DNA of 64,000 nt from Scatomorpha stercorigallinarum (lineage in GTDB: Bacteria; Bacillota; Clostridia; Oscillospirales; Oscillospiraceae), in NCBI GenBank assembly GCA_944387865.1, contig CALXGN010000007.1, positions 27,722 through 91,721 of the forward strand, written 5' to 3'. Below the pieces are notes generated by a model that was given only the letters and a program-made list of their open reading frames with translations, searched no databases and was not told the DNA's origin. Shown one piece after another: positions 57,862-64,000 of this stretch. The translations under genes and the position numbers were made by a program. Each line of letters opens with the position of its first letter. Position 1 is the stretch's first letter.

Positions 57862-58729
57862 AGTAAAGAGCGTGCTGACGAAGTCCAACCTGCCGGTGAG
57901 CGACTACTCCGTCAACCCCTATGTGGGCTGTACGCACGGCTGCCGCTACTGCTATGCGTCGTTCATGAAGCGCTTCACGGGGCACACGGAGCCCTGGGGC
58001 GAGTTTCTGGACGTGAAATACTGGCCGGAGATCAAAAACCCCGCGCGCCTGGCGGGGAAGGAGCTGTTTTTCGGCTCCGTCACCGACCCCTACCTGCCGC
58101 AGGAGGCGGAGTACGGACGCACGAGGGCGCTGCTGGAGCAGCTGCAGGGCAGCGGGATAAAGCTCAGCATCGCCACCAAGAGCGACCTGGTGCTGCGCGA
58201 CCTGGAGCTCATAAAGAGCTTCCCCGGCGCGCGGGTGTCCTGGTCCGTGAACACGCTGGACGAGGGCTTCAAGGACGACATGGACCGCGCTGTCTCCATC
58301 GGGCGGCGGCTGCGGGCGATGGAGGAGTTCCACCGCGCGGGCGTGCGCACGACCTGCTTCATCTCGCCCATCTTCCCCGGCATCAGCGAGGTGGAGGATA
58401 TCATCCGGCGCGCGAAGGGCATCTGCAACCTTATCTGGCTGGAAAACCTCAACCTGCGGGGGAGCTTCAAGGGAGCCATCATGGGATACATAGCCGAAAA
58501 GTACCCGCGGCTGCTGCCGCTCTACCGCGACATCTACGACCGCGGGCGCAGGGAGTACTGGGAGGCGCTGGACGCGCAGCTGCGGGAGTTCACGCGCTCG
58601 CTGGGGCTGGACTATGTGACCAATGACGACAGCATGTCGCGGCCGTTTGACGCGCCGCCGGTGGTGGTGAATTATTTTTACCACGAGCAGATAAAGCGCT
58701 CCGCGCGGAAGGAGGAGAGCCATGCCTGA
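57830..58729 (+). CDS. radical SAM protein (SPL-like; resembles 'mobile pair protein B')
   Basis: 299 residues. Radical SAM motif CTHGCRYCYA (CxxxCxxC) after KSNLPVSDYSVNPYVG, then FGSVTDPYLPQEAEYGRTRALLEQL, IATKSDLVLRDL and the C-terminal RPFDAPPVVVNYFYHE. I recall these features from 'radical SAM mobile pair protein B', which is normally next to a partner 'A' gene; no partner is adjacent here. Start: ATG 57830 is preferred to GTG 57824 because of the GGGAGAG spacing; ATG 57836 is also possible. It overlaps mutM by 8 bases. The reaction is unknown. Confidence 0.8.
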   Translation: MGMELLIREIEVKSVLTKSNLPVSDYSVNPYVGCTHGCRYCYASFMKRFTGHTEPWGEFLDVKYWPEIKNPARLAGKELFFGSVTDPYLPQEAEYGRTRALLEQLQGSGIKLSIATKSDLVLRDLELIKSFPGARVSWSVNTLDEGFKDDMDRAVSIGRRLRAMEEFHRAGVRTTCFISPIFPGISEVEDIIRRAKGICNLIWLENLNLRGSFKGAIMGYIAEKYPRLLPLYRDIYDRGRREYWEALDAQLREFTRSLGLDYVTNDDSMSRPFDAPPVVVNYFYHEQIKRSARKEESHA

Positions 58730-59558
58730 GCTGCCGGAGGTGGAGACGGTAAGGCGCGTGCTCGGGCCGCTCTGCGCAGGGCGGAGGATAGAGCGCGTGA
58801 GCGTCCGCCGGCCGGAGGTGGTAGCGCATCCGGGTGCGGAGGAGTTTTGCGCCCGCCTGGCCGGGCGGGAGATCGCCGGCCTGGGGAGAAGAGGGAAATT
58901 CCTCAGCATATTGCTGGCGGACGGCGGGCGCGTGACGCTGCACCTGCGTATGACGGGCTGCCTGCTGCTCGCGCCGGCGGATCATCCCGAGGAGCGGCAC
59001 ACGCACGTGGTGTTCGCGCTCGACGGCGGGGAGGAGCTGCGATTTTCCGACATGCGGCGCTTCGGGCGCTTCTGGCTGCTGGAGGCGGGAGAGGAGGACG
59101 AGCGCAGCGGCGCGGGAAAGCTGGGGCCGGAGCCCTTTGACCCGGCGCTGACGGCCGGATACCTGCAAAGCCGGTTCGGCGGGAGCAAAAAGGCCGTAAA
59201 AGTGTGCCTGATGGATCAGGAGGCGGTGGCCGGCATCGGAAACATCTACTCGGACGAGATACTGTTCGCCGCGCGCATACACCCGGCTCGGGCGGCCAAT
59301 ACGCTCTCGGCAGAGGAGTGGGGGCGGCTGGCGGCGGCCATACCGGAGCGGCTGGCCTATTTCATCGAGAAGAACGCCATTTCGGCGGAGGATTACCTCG
59401 CCACGAAGGGGCAGGAATACCGCAACACGCCGTATCTGCAGGTGTATGGCCATGAGGGAGACCCCTGCCCGGCCTGTGGCGCGACGCTGAGGCGGATGGT
59501 CATCGGCGGGCGCAGCAGCGTTTTCTGCCCGCGCTGCCAGGGGGATGAGCCATGCTGA
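58722..59558 (+). CDS. mutM: formamidopyrimidine-DNA glycosylase (Fpg)
   Basis: 278 residues. Catalytic N-terminal Pro after Met (MPELPEVETVRR), Lys in RRGKFLSI (about 57), HTHVVF, the H2TH region MDQEAVAGIGNIYSDEILF, and C-terminal zinc finger CPAC...CPRC. It excises oxidised purines (8-oxoG, FapyG) and nicks the strand by beta/delta elimination. It overlaps the Nth-like gene by 7 bases. Confidence 0.98.
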   Translation: MPELPEVETVRRVLGPLCAGRRIERVSVRRPEVVAHPGAEEFCARLAGREIAGLGRRGKFLSILLADGGRVTLHLRMTGCLLLAPADHPEERHTHVVFALDGGEELRFSDMRRFGRFWLLEAGEEDERSGAGKLGPEPFDPALTAGYLQSRFGGSKKAVKVCLMDQEAVAGIGNIYSDEILFAARIHPARAANTLSAEEWGRLAAAIPERLAYFIEKNAISAEDYLATKGQEYRNTPYLQVYGHEGDPCPACGATLRRMVIGGRSSVFCPRCQGDEPC

Positions 59559-60181
59559 GCGCCGAGGGGCTATATGGGCGGCTGCTGGCGGCCTATGGGC
59601 GGCCGCCCTGGTGGTCGGAGGACGCCTACACGGTGATGTTCCAGGCGGTGCTGGTGCAGAACACGGCCTGGACGAACGTCCAGCGCACCTGCGCCGCCAT
59701 GGGCGGGGCGCTGTCGCCGGCCAATATCGCCGCCATGGGGCAGGAGGAGCTGGAGGGGCATATCCGGCCCTGCGGCTTCTGTAAGGGCAAGGCGCGGACG
59801 GTGCGCGCGCTGACGGAGTGGTACGCGCGTTATGGCTACAGCCGCGAGGCGCTCGCCAGTGTGCCCACGGACGTCCTGCGCGCGGAGCTGCTGGGCATCC
59901 GCGGCGTGGGGGAGGAGACGGCGGACGTGATACTGCTCTACGCCTTCCGGCGGGCGGTGTTCGTGGTGGACGCCTACACGCGGCGGATACTGGCGCGGAT
60001 GGGGCATGACTTTGCCTCGGACGCGGAGATACGGGCCTATTTCGCCGCCGCGCTGCCGGCGGAGGCGGCGGTGAGCGGCGCGCTGCACTGGCTGCTGCTG
60101 GAGCTGGGGATACGCTGCTGCAAAAAGACGCCGCGCTGCGAGGCCTGCCCGCTGGCGGCGGAGTGCACAAAGAGGATATGA
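59552..60181 (+). CDS. Nth-family HhH-GPD glycosylase lacking the catalytic lysine
   Basis: 209 residues. HhH-GPD helix-hairpin-helix GIRGVGEETADVILLYAF, catalytic Asp140 (FVVDAYTRR) and a C-terminal iron-sulfur loop CCKKTPRCEACPLAAEC (C-x6-C-x2-C-x5-C). In Nth the hairpin reads G-V-G-R-K-T-A-N with the lyase Lys; here that position is Glu (E122), so the enzyme should be a monofunctional glycosylase. Related proteins include MagIII-like and mismatch-specific glycosylases. Probable substrate class: alkylated or deaminated bases, not decided by sequence. Confidence 0.88.
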   Translation: MLSAEGLYGRLLAAYGRPPWWSEDAYTVMFQAVLVQNTAWTNVQRTCAAMGGALSPANIAAMGQEELEGHIRPCGFCKGKARTVRALTEWYARYGYSREALASVPTDVLRAELLGIRGVGEETADVILLYAFRRAVFVVDAYTRRILARMGHDFASDAEIRAYFAAALPAEAAVSGALHWLLLELGIRCCKKTPRCEACPLAAECTKRI

Positions 60182-60185
60182 AAAG

Positions 60186-60218
60186 GGCGGGGGAGCCGAT
60201 GCTCCCCCGCCGGCTTTT
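60186..60218. terminator. terminator between the Nth-like and PlsC-like genes
   Basis: 11-bp stem GGCGGGGGAGC/GCTCCCCCGCC with CGAT loop, then GGCTTTTGG. It also has AAAA on the left, so it serves both convergent genes. Confidence 0.8.
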
Positions 60219-60223
60219 GGCGG

Positions 60224-61396
60224 TCATTTATTCACGGCCCAGTGGTAGAGCTCGACGTATTTGTTGAGGCAGGCCTGTTCCTTTGCCAGCATGTAGCTGC
60301 TGCCGGCGCAGGTGAATTCGAGCTTCCGGCCGCCGCTGAGTATCTCCGGCGGGGTCATATCCCGGAAGGGATAGAGCACGCCGCCGATGCTGAGGCCCTC
60401 CGCGCTGCTTATGAGCTCGCCGGTGCAGACGGGCGCCTGCTCAAAGCCCTCGCCGATGGAGAGGAGCTCCACGCCATCCTCGCGGAAGAATTCGCCGCGC
60501 TCGAAGAGCGCGTGGTAAGTTTCGAGCTGGAGCGCCTCCCAGTCCGGGCAGGTGCGCACGAGGCCACCCTCGCCGTGGAAAAAGCCGCAGCTGTCCATCG
60601 TCAGCTCATAGCCGCAGCACGAGCAGCGGACGGCCATGCCGTCGCCCTCCGTGCTGAGCGCGTCTACGCTGCGGCAGCGGGGGCAGACGTCGTAGTAGCG
60701 GGTGATGTCCCGCACGCCGTGCCTGAATTTGAAGCGCTGCATCCGCTGCTCCTGCTCGGCGTAGGCGTCCACGTAGAGGTCGGCGCGGATACGCTCGAGC
60801 ACCTCTTCGTTCGTCATCGCGGAGAGCTCGGCGGCGCTGTATTCGTGCACGATGCCGGCGGAGAAGAGCTTGCCGCGGTTTAGGTAATTCTGCCAGCGGG
60901 GCTCGATGAAGAATCCGCCGGACGCCCTGAAGGTGACGACCTTGCAGCGGACGCTTTTGGCGAGCTTGGCCGTCGCGGGGGCGATGTATGTGCTGCGGCC
61001 GTTGTGGCTCAACCGGCCCTCGCAGAAGAGGAGCACGCAGTTGCCGCGGCGCAGGCGGCGCATGATGTCGATGACGCCGCCGGTCTTGCTCGAGCCCTTG
61101 GTGACCTTGATGGGGTCGAACCAGCGCTCAAAGAGGCGGCCGAAGAGGCCCATGGCCGTCACGTGGTCGCTCGTGACGAAGTACATGTGGTTGCGGATGT
61201 GCGACGCCACGTCCGTGAAGTCGAGGTCGCTGGTGTGGTTCGCCAGTATCAGCACCGGCTCGGAGTAGCGCACGGGCCGGCGGACCCGGACGCCGTAAGC
61301 GCCCCAGGCGACCAGACGGAAAATGGGGCGGAAGAGCGCATAGATGCGGCGGTAATAGGCGTCCGGCTTCCTGCGCGCTTTGTGCTCGGCGCTCAC
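60224..61396 (-). CDS. PlsC-like acyltransferase with zinc-ribbon C-terminal extension
   Basis: 390 residues. Acyltransferase part (about 20-200): HX4D motif NHTSDLDF (H54, D59), LLFCEGRLSHNG in the FPEGTRS position, and a hydrophobic segment near 22-35. The remaining 190 residues include a zinc ribbon C238-x2-C241...C258/C261 (CPRC..CSCCGYE) and a beta-rich tail ending CLNKYVELYHWAVNK, which I do not recognise. Family members acylate 1-acylglycerol-3-phosphate; the substrate is uncertain given the missing classical PEGTRS. GTG start overlaps the preceding symporter stop (GTGA). Confidence 0.82.
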   Translation of the reverse strand: MSAEHKARRKPDAYYRRIYALFRPIFRLVAWGAYGVRVRRPVRYSEPVLILANHTSDLDFTDVASHIRNHMYFVTSDHVTAMGLFGRLFERWFDPIKVTKGSSKTGGVIDIMRRLRRGNCVLLFCEGRLSHNGRSTYIAPATAKLAKSVRCKVVTFRASGGFFIEPRWQNYLNRGKLFSAGIVHEYSAAELSAMTNEEVLERIRADLYVDAYAEQEQRMQRFKFRHGVRDITRYYDVCPRCRSVDALSTEGDGMAVRCSCCGYELTMDSCGFFHGEGGLVRTCPDWEALQLETYHALFERGEFFREDGVELLSIGEGFEQAPVCTGELISSAEGLSIGGVLYPFRDMTPPEILSGGRKLEFTCAGSSYMLAKEQACLNKYVELYHWAVNK

Positions 61397-62784
61397 TCCG
61401 TCCAGACCTCCTCCGGCTTGTTGGCGTAGCGCTTTTTGAAGATGCGCCGGCGGAAGAGGAACACGTTATAGGCCGTGAACAGTATCAGGTAGACGGCGAA
61501 CATGATGAAGGTGTTCGTAAGGCTGCTGGCGGCGAAGCCCAGCGTCAGCAGCAGCGGGGCCAGGAAGCCGATGGAGGGGATGTTCTGCAGCACGATGTTG
61601 CTGCTGGCGGGCGTGACGAAATCGGGGTCGATCTCACGCAGGAGCACCATGCCGGTGCTGAGCGTGCCCGTGAGGGTGCCGAAATTCGTGAGGAAACTCT
61701 CAATTTCATAGCCCTTGTAGGTGTATTTCGTCGCCTTGCGCACGTACCAGAAGGTCACGATCGTGCCGATGGCGCAGGTGACGATGAGCAGATAGATGTT
61801 GGCGATTACGTCCTCGATGTCTATGGCCATGATGCCTGCGGCGATCATCGCGTCGAACATCGTGCCGCTTATCCTGTCCATGAGGTGGTTGTTGGTGTAG
61901 TAGCGCTTGATTACGTCCTTTTTCTTGAGCGCCGCCATAACGGTCTTAATTACAAAGGCGGAAACGAGCGCCCAGAGGAAGTTGAGGCCCCAGGCGAGGT
62001 CGCCCACGGCCTTGATGGGCACGGCGGCCAGGAGCAGCATGATGCCGTAGGCCCCGGCGTAGGCCAATGCAACCAGGCAGAGCTGTACGGTGAGCTTGTC
62101 GATGCTCTCGCTGTTGGGTATCTCGTCCGGGTCCTCGACAATCACGCGGTCGCGCTCCGCGGCCTCCGCGCGGCGGGGCTTGACGAGGCCCTTGCGCGTG
62201 GCTATGTTGAGGTAGATGACGCCGAACACGCTGCCGACGATGAAGCCGATAGCCGCCACGGCGAGACCGAAGTTGCTGCCGCCCACGAAGCCGTAATTGG
62301 CCTCAAAGTTGCTGCCCCAGCTGAGGGCGCTGCCCGTGCTCTGGCCGAAGCCCATGGGCAGTATGAGGCCGGCGGCGTAGAATGAGCCGTTGATGAAGAA
62401 AAAGGCCACGGAGATGACGAGGCCGATGAGGGCCTGGATGAGGTAGCCGCCGGCCATTATCGCGCCGGACTCGACAACCTTGACGGTGGAGACCTTTTTC
62501 TCCTCCTTTGCTGTCTTGAGCGCCATGGCGGCGAAGCCGAGGCCCAGGCAGTGGTAGGTGATGATCTCCATGGTGGCGTTGTCCACCAGCGGCGTCAGGG
62601 CCGGAATCTGCTTCAAAAACAGCACCAGGAAGCCGCCAATGATGGCGGCGGGTATGTAGAGCTTACGCAGGAACGGCACGCGCGTACGCAGGACGTTGCC
62701 CACCAGTATGGCGATGAAAAGGATGCCCAGCTGGCCGAGGAAGGTCCACACGTAGGCGTCAGAGAATACAACGGTCTCCGGCAA
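61393..62784 (-). CDS. sodium:glutamate symporter family (GltS-like)
   Basis: 463 residues, about 12 hydrophobic segments. Family features: the inverted-repeat core with ILPMGFGQSTGSALSWGSNF and the related LTNFGTLTGTLSTGMVLLRE, and the start region YIPAAIIGGFLVLFL. It imports glutamate or a similar anion with Na+. The start is TTG (62784) after AGAGGGG; the promoter is about 70 bases upstream. It is cotranscribed with the acyltransferase. Confidence 0.85.
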   Translation of the reverse strand: MPETVVFSDAYVWTFLGQLGILFIAILVGNVLRTRVPFLRKLYIPAAIIGGFLVLFLKQIPALTPLVDNATMEIITYHCLGLGFAAMALKTAKEEKKVSTVKVVESGAIMAGGYLIQALIGLVISVAFFFINGSFYAAGLILPMGFGQSTGSALSWGSNFEANYGFVGGSNFGLAVAAIGFIVGSVFGVIYLNIATRKGLVKPRRAEAAERDRVIVEDPDEIPNSESIDKLTVQLCLVALAYAGAYGIMLLLAAVPIKAVGDLAWGLNFLWALVSAFVIKTVMAALKKKDVIKRYYTNNHLMDRISGTMFDAMIAAGIMAIDIEDVIANIYLLIVTCAIGTIVTFWYVRKATKYTYKGYEIESFLTNFGTLTGTLSTGMVLLREIDPDFVTPASSNIVLQNIPSIGFLAPLLLTLGFAASSLTNTFIMFAVYLILFTAYNVFLFRRRIFKKRYANKPEEVWTE

Positions 62785-62852
62785 TTTTACCCCTCTTTTC
62801 CATGCCCCGCGGCTTTTGAACGCGGCGGCATACGAGTGTTTTCCAAATGCAG

Positions 62853-62882
62853 ATTATAGCATATCCGGATATTTATCTACAA
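62853..62882 (-). promoter_or_regulatory. promoter with palindromic spacer, gltS-like gene
   Basis: Minus strand TTGTAG (62882-62877), 18-base spacer, TATAAT (62858-62853) with an extended TGC before it. The spacer contains the perfect palindrome ATATCCGGATAT (62861-62872), a possible repressor site. The rest of 62785-63058 has no gene I support. Confidence 0.7.
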
Positions 62883-63000
62883 GTAAGAGAGCTCAATTTC
62901 TGTACAGCGCGGGCCAATACAGTTGTGATTTTCGGCAATATTTGCAGAAACAGGGTGCGCAGATGGCATCGTTAGTGGATTATTACCAGAGGCGCGGGCA

Positions 63001-63035
63001 AAAAACCGCACGGCGCATTTTGCGCCGTGCGGTGA
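63001..63035 (-). terminator. terminator of the siroheme reductase gene
   Basis: Perfect 13-bp stem ACCGCACGGCGCA/TGCGCCGTGCGGT with a 3-base loop. Read on the minus strand it is followed by TTTTTTGC, so it terminates the gene ending at 63059. Confidence 0.9.
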
Positions 63036-63058
63036 AACGGGAGTGAAAAGTATCTAAT

Positions 63059-64000
63059 TCAGCAGGTGGCGCCGCCGGAGAGGTGGAGCTTAGCGTCGAG
63101 GATGGCCTGCTTGCGGTCGAGGACGTCGTCGCTCTTGAGCTGGGCGATGAAGTTCTCGACGCCGATGCGGTCGATGCTGCGCCCGAAGCGCTCGCCCGTC
63201 TGGCCCTGCTCGCGGTAGAGCAGCAGCGCCTTCTCTATCAGCTTCATCACCTCGTCCTCGCTGTAGATGCCCCCGATGGGCGTCCCGAGGCGCTGCGTCT
63301 TGCCCCAGATGCCGCCGATGTACACCGCAAAGCCCCGCTCCTTCTCCTCGATGCTGTCGAACGGGCAGGCCCCGATGCACTTGCCGCAGTTCGTGCACTT
63401 CTCCCAGTCGATGACCAGGTTGCCGTCCTCGTCCTGGCTCGCCGCGTGCACCGGGCACTTCGCGACGACAGCGCACTTCTTACATGCGTTGCAGCTGTCC
63501 TCGTCGTAGTCCGGCACGCTCTGGCCGACGATGCCGAAGTCGTGCAGGCCCGGCTTCACGCAGTTGTTCGGGCAGCCGCCGATGCCTATCTTGAACTTGT
63601 GCGGCAGCTTCACGCTGTGCCAGCCGAGGTAGAACTCGTTGTAGATGCGGTCGGCGAAGGCCTGCGTGTCCGCAAGGCCGTGTACGCACACTGTGCCCTT
63701 GCAGGGCACGACCGGGCGCACCACGCTGCCCGTGCCGCCCGTCACCAGCCCGCAGGCCTCCACCGCGGCCACCAGCGGCTCCACGTTCTCATAGCTCACG
63801 CCCTGGATCTCCACGGTGAGGCGCGTGGTCATGGCGATGCGCCCGTCGCCGTATTTCTCCGCCGCGTCGGTGAGCGCGCGCAGCTGCGCGTTCGAGAACA
63901 CGCCGTTGCTCGACACGACGCGAGCCACAAAGTGCTCCCCGTCGTTAGTCATTATTATCCCGCGGCCCTTGAGTGCCTTCTTTTCTGCTTCGTCTATCTT
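63059..64000 (-). CDS. siroheme/4Fe-4S sulfite or nitrite reductase-like protein with ferredoxin domain, 5' end outside window
   Basis: The frame stays open to the right edge; bases 63953-64000 (minus) add KIDEAEKKALKGRGII before the first internal Met at 63952, matching the family N-terminus, so only a few residues are missing. N-terminal half-domain with HFVARVVSSNGVFSNAQL, then siroheme-cluster ligands PCKGTVC (C-x4-C) and GIGGCPNNC (C-x3-C), then two ferredoxin clusters CNACKKCAVVAKCP and CTNCGKCIGACP, and a C-terminal helical region. Resembles AsrC/anaerobic sulfite reductase-like proteins. It reduces sulfite or a related anion; partner subunits may lie outside the window. The last three residues are ATC. 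Confidence 0.85.
   Translation of the reverse strand, partial: KIDEAEKKALKGRGIIMTNDGEHFVARVVSSNGVFSNAQLRALTDAAEKYGDGRIAMTTRLTVEIQGVSYENVEPLVAAVEACGLVTGGTGSVVRPVVPCKGTVCVHGLADTQAFADRIYNEFYLGWHSVKLPHKFKIGIGGCPNNCVKPGLHDFGIVGQSVPDYDEDSCNACKKCAVVAKCPVHAASQDEDGNLVIDWEKCTNCGKCIGACPFDSIEEKERGFAVYIGGIWGKTQRLGTPIGGIYSEDEVMKLIEKALLLYREQGQTGERFGRSIDRIGVENFIAQLKSDDVLDRKQAILDAKLHLSGGATC

Noticed and set aside
62816..63046. A 76-codon plus-strand frame between the GltS-like and siroheme reductase genes
   Set aside because: It has no ribosome site, runs through the divergent promoter and ends inside the terminator stem.

Overview
The window is high-GC bacterial chromosome with dense, mostly operonic genes. 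I place it in an anaerobic, Gram-positive-lineage Bacillota (class Clostridia), probably a gut or sediment fermenter. The reasons are a WalRK regulatory locus, an S-layer-homology protein, AGGAGG ribosome sites, consensus sigma-A promoters, frequent TTG and GTG starts, and many anaerobic iron-sulfur enzymes (2-oxoacid:ferredoxin oxidoreductase, rubrerythrin, rubredoxins, an anaerobic sulfite-reductase-like protein, radical SAM proteins). I see no insertion sequences, phage genes, CRISPR arrays, rRNA or tRNA genes. The one structural RNA I recognise is tmRNA (1074-1421, minus). Several starts differ from the longest reading frame, because a promoter or ribosome site shows that the longer N-terminus cannot be used.

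Layout. 1-4.2 kb: end of an alpha/beta hydrolase, then on the minus strand ssrA, a cyclophilin, an SLH protein, smpB and a small unknown gene. 4.2-14.1 kb: NUDIX hydrolase and a Wal locus (walR-walK-walH-like-walI-like), then murA-walJ-rlmH-DUF2007-phosphosugar mutase. 14.1-20.0 kb: a two-gene CHR transporter, a lipoprotein made of three repeats, and a polysaccharide operon (glycosyltransferase, DUF4330, O-antigen-ligase-like). 20.2-24.2 kb: AlaX-type editing protein, zinc-ribbon membrane protein, DUF5685, J-domain protein, LarE.

24.2-34.0 kb is the most interesting part: an acid-sugar locus built around a nickel-pincer enzyme. A consensus promoter with a perfect palindromic operator in its spacer, followed by a structured leader, precedes a KdgT-type permease and a LarA-family racemase/epimerase that keeps the Lactiplantibacillus LarA catalytic residues as I recall them. 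Glycerate kinase, a PdxA2-like dehydrogenase, a DUF1537 four-carbon acid sugar kinase, a two-subunit UxaA-type dehydratase, LarB and one-piece LarC follow, with LarE just upstream. This puts the complete nickel-pincer cofactor pathway next to a tetronate-type catabolic set. My leading inference is that the LarA homolog is a C2 epimerase of a four-carbon sugar acid (for example D-erythronate to D-threonate) feeding the kinase and dehydrogenase.

34.0-39.0 kb: ECF sigma factor with a membrane anti-sigma carrying five PepSY-like repeats, then a PerR peroxide operon with a PerR box, a double-rubredoxin protein and a ferredoxin-rubrerythrin fusion. 39.0-44.5 kb (minus): a fermentation operon with CoA-transferase, ketopantoate-reductase-like enzyme, four-subunit 2-oxoacid:ferredoxin oxidoreductase and two small paralogous proteins. 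44.6-49.1 kb: hydrolase, GntR/FCD regulator, MATE exporter, KamA-type radical SAM enzyme. 49.2-56.3 kb: Ogg glycosylase, guaB, sirtuin, TagA-type glycosyltransferase, tmk, 5-formyl-THF cyclo-ligase, a 43-residue Cys-rich protein and mltG. 56.3-60.2 kb: phosphate acyltransferase, GNAT, radical SAM protein, mutM and an Nth-like glycosylase. 60.2-64.0 kb (minus): PlsC-like acyltransferase with a zinc-ribbon tail, GltS-family symporter, and the 3' part of a siroheme/4Fe-4S reductase cut by the window edge.
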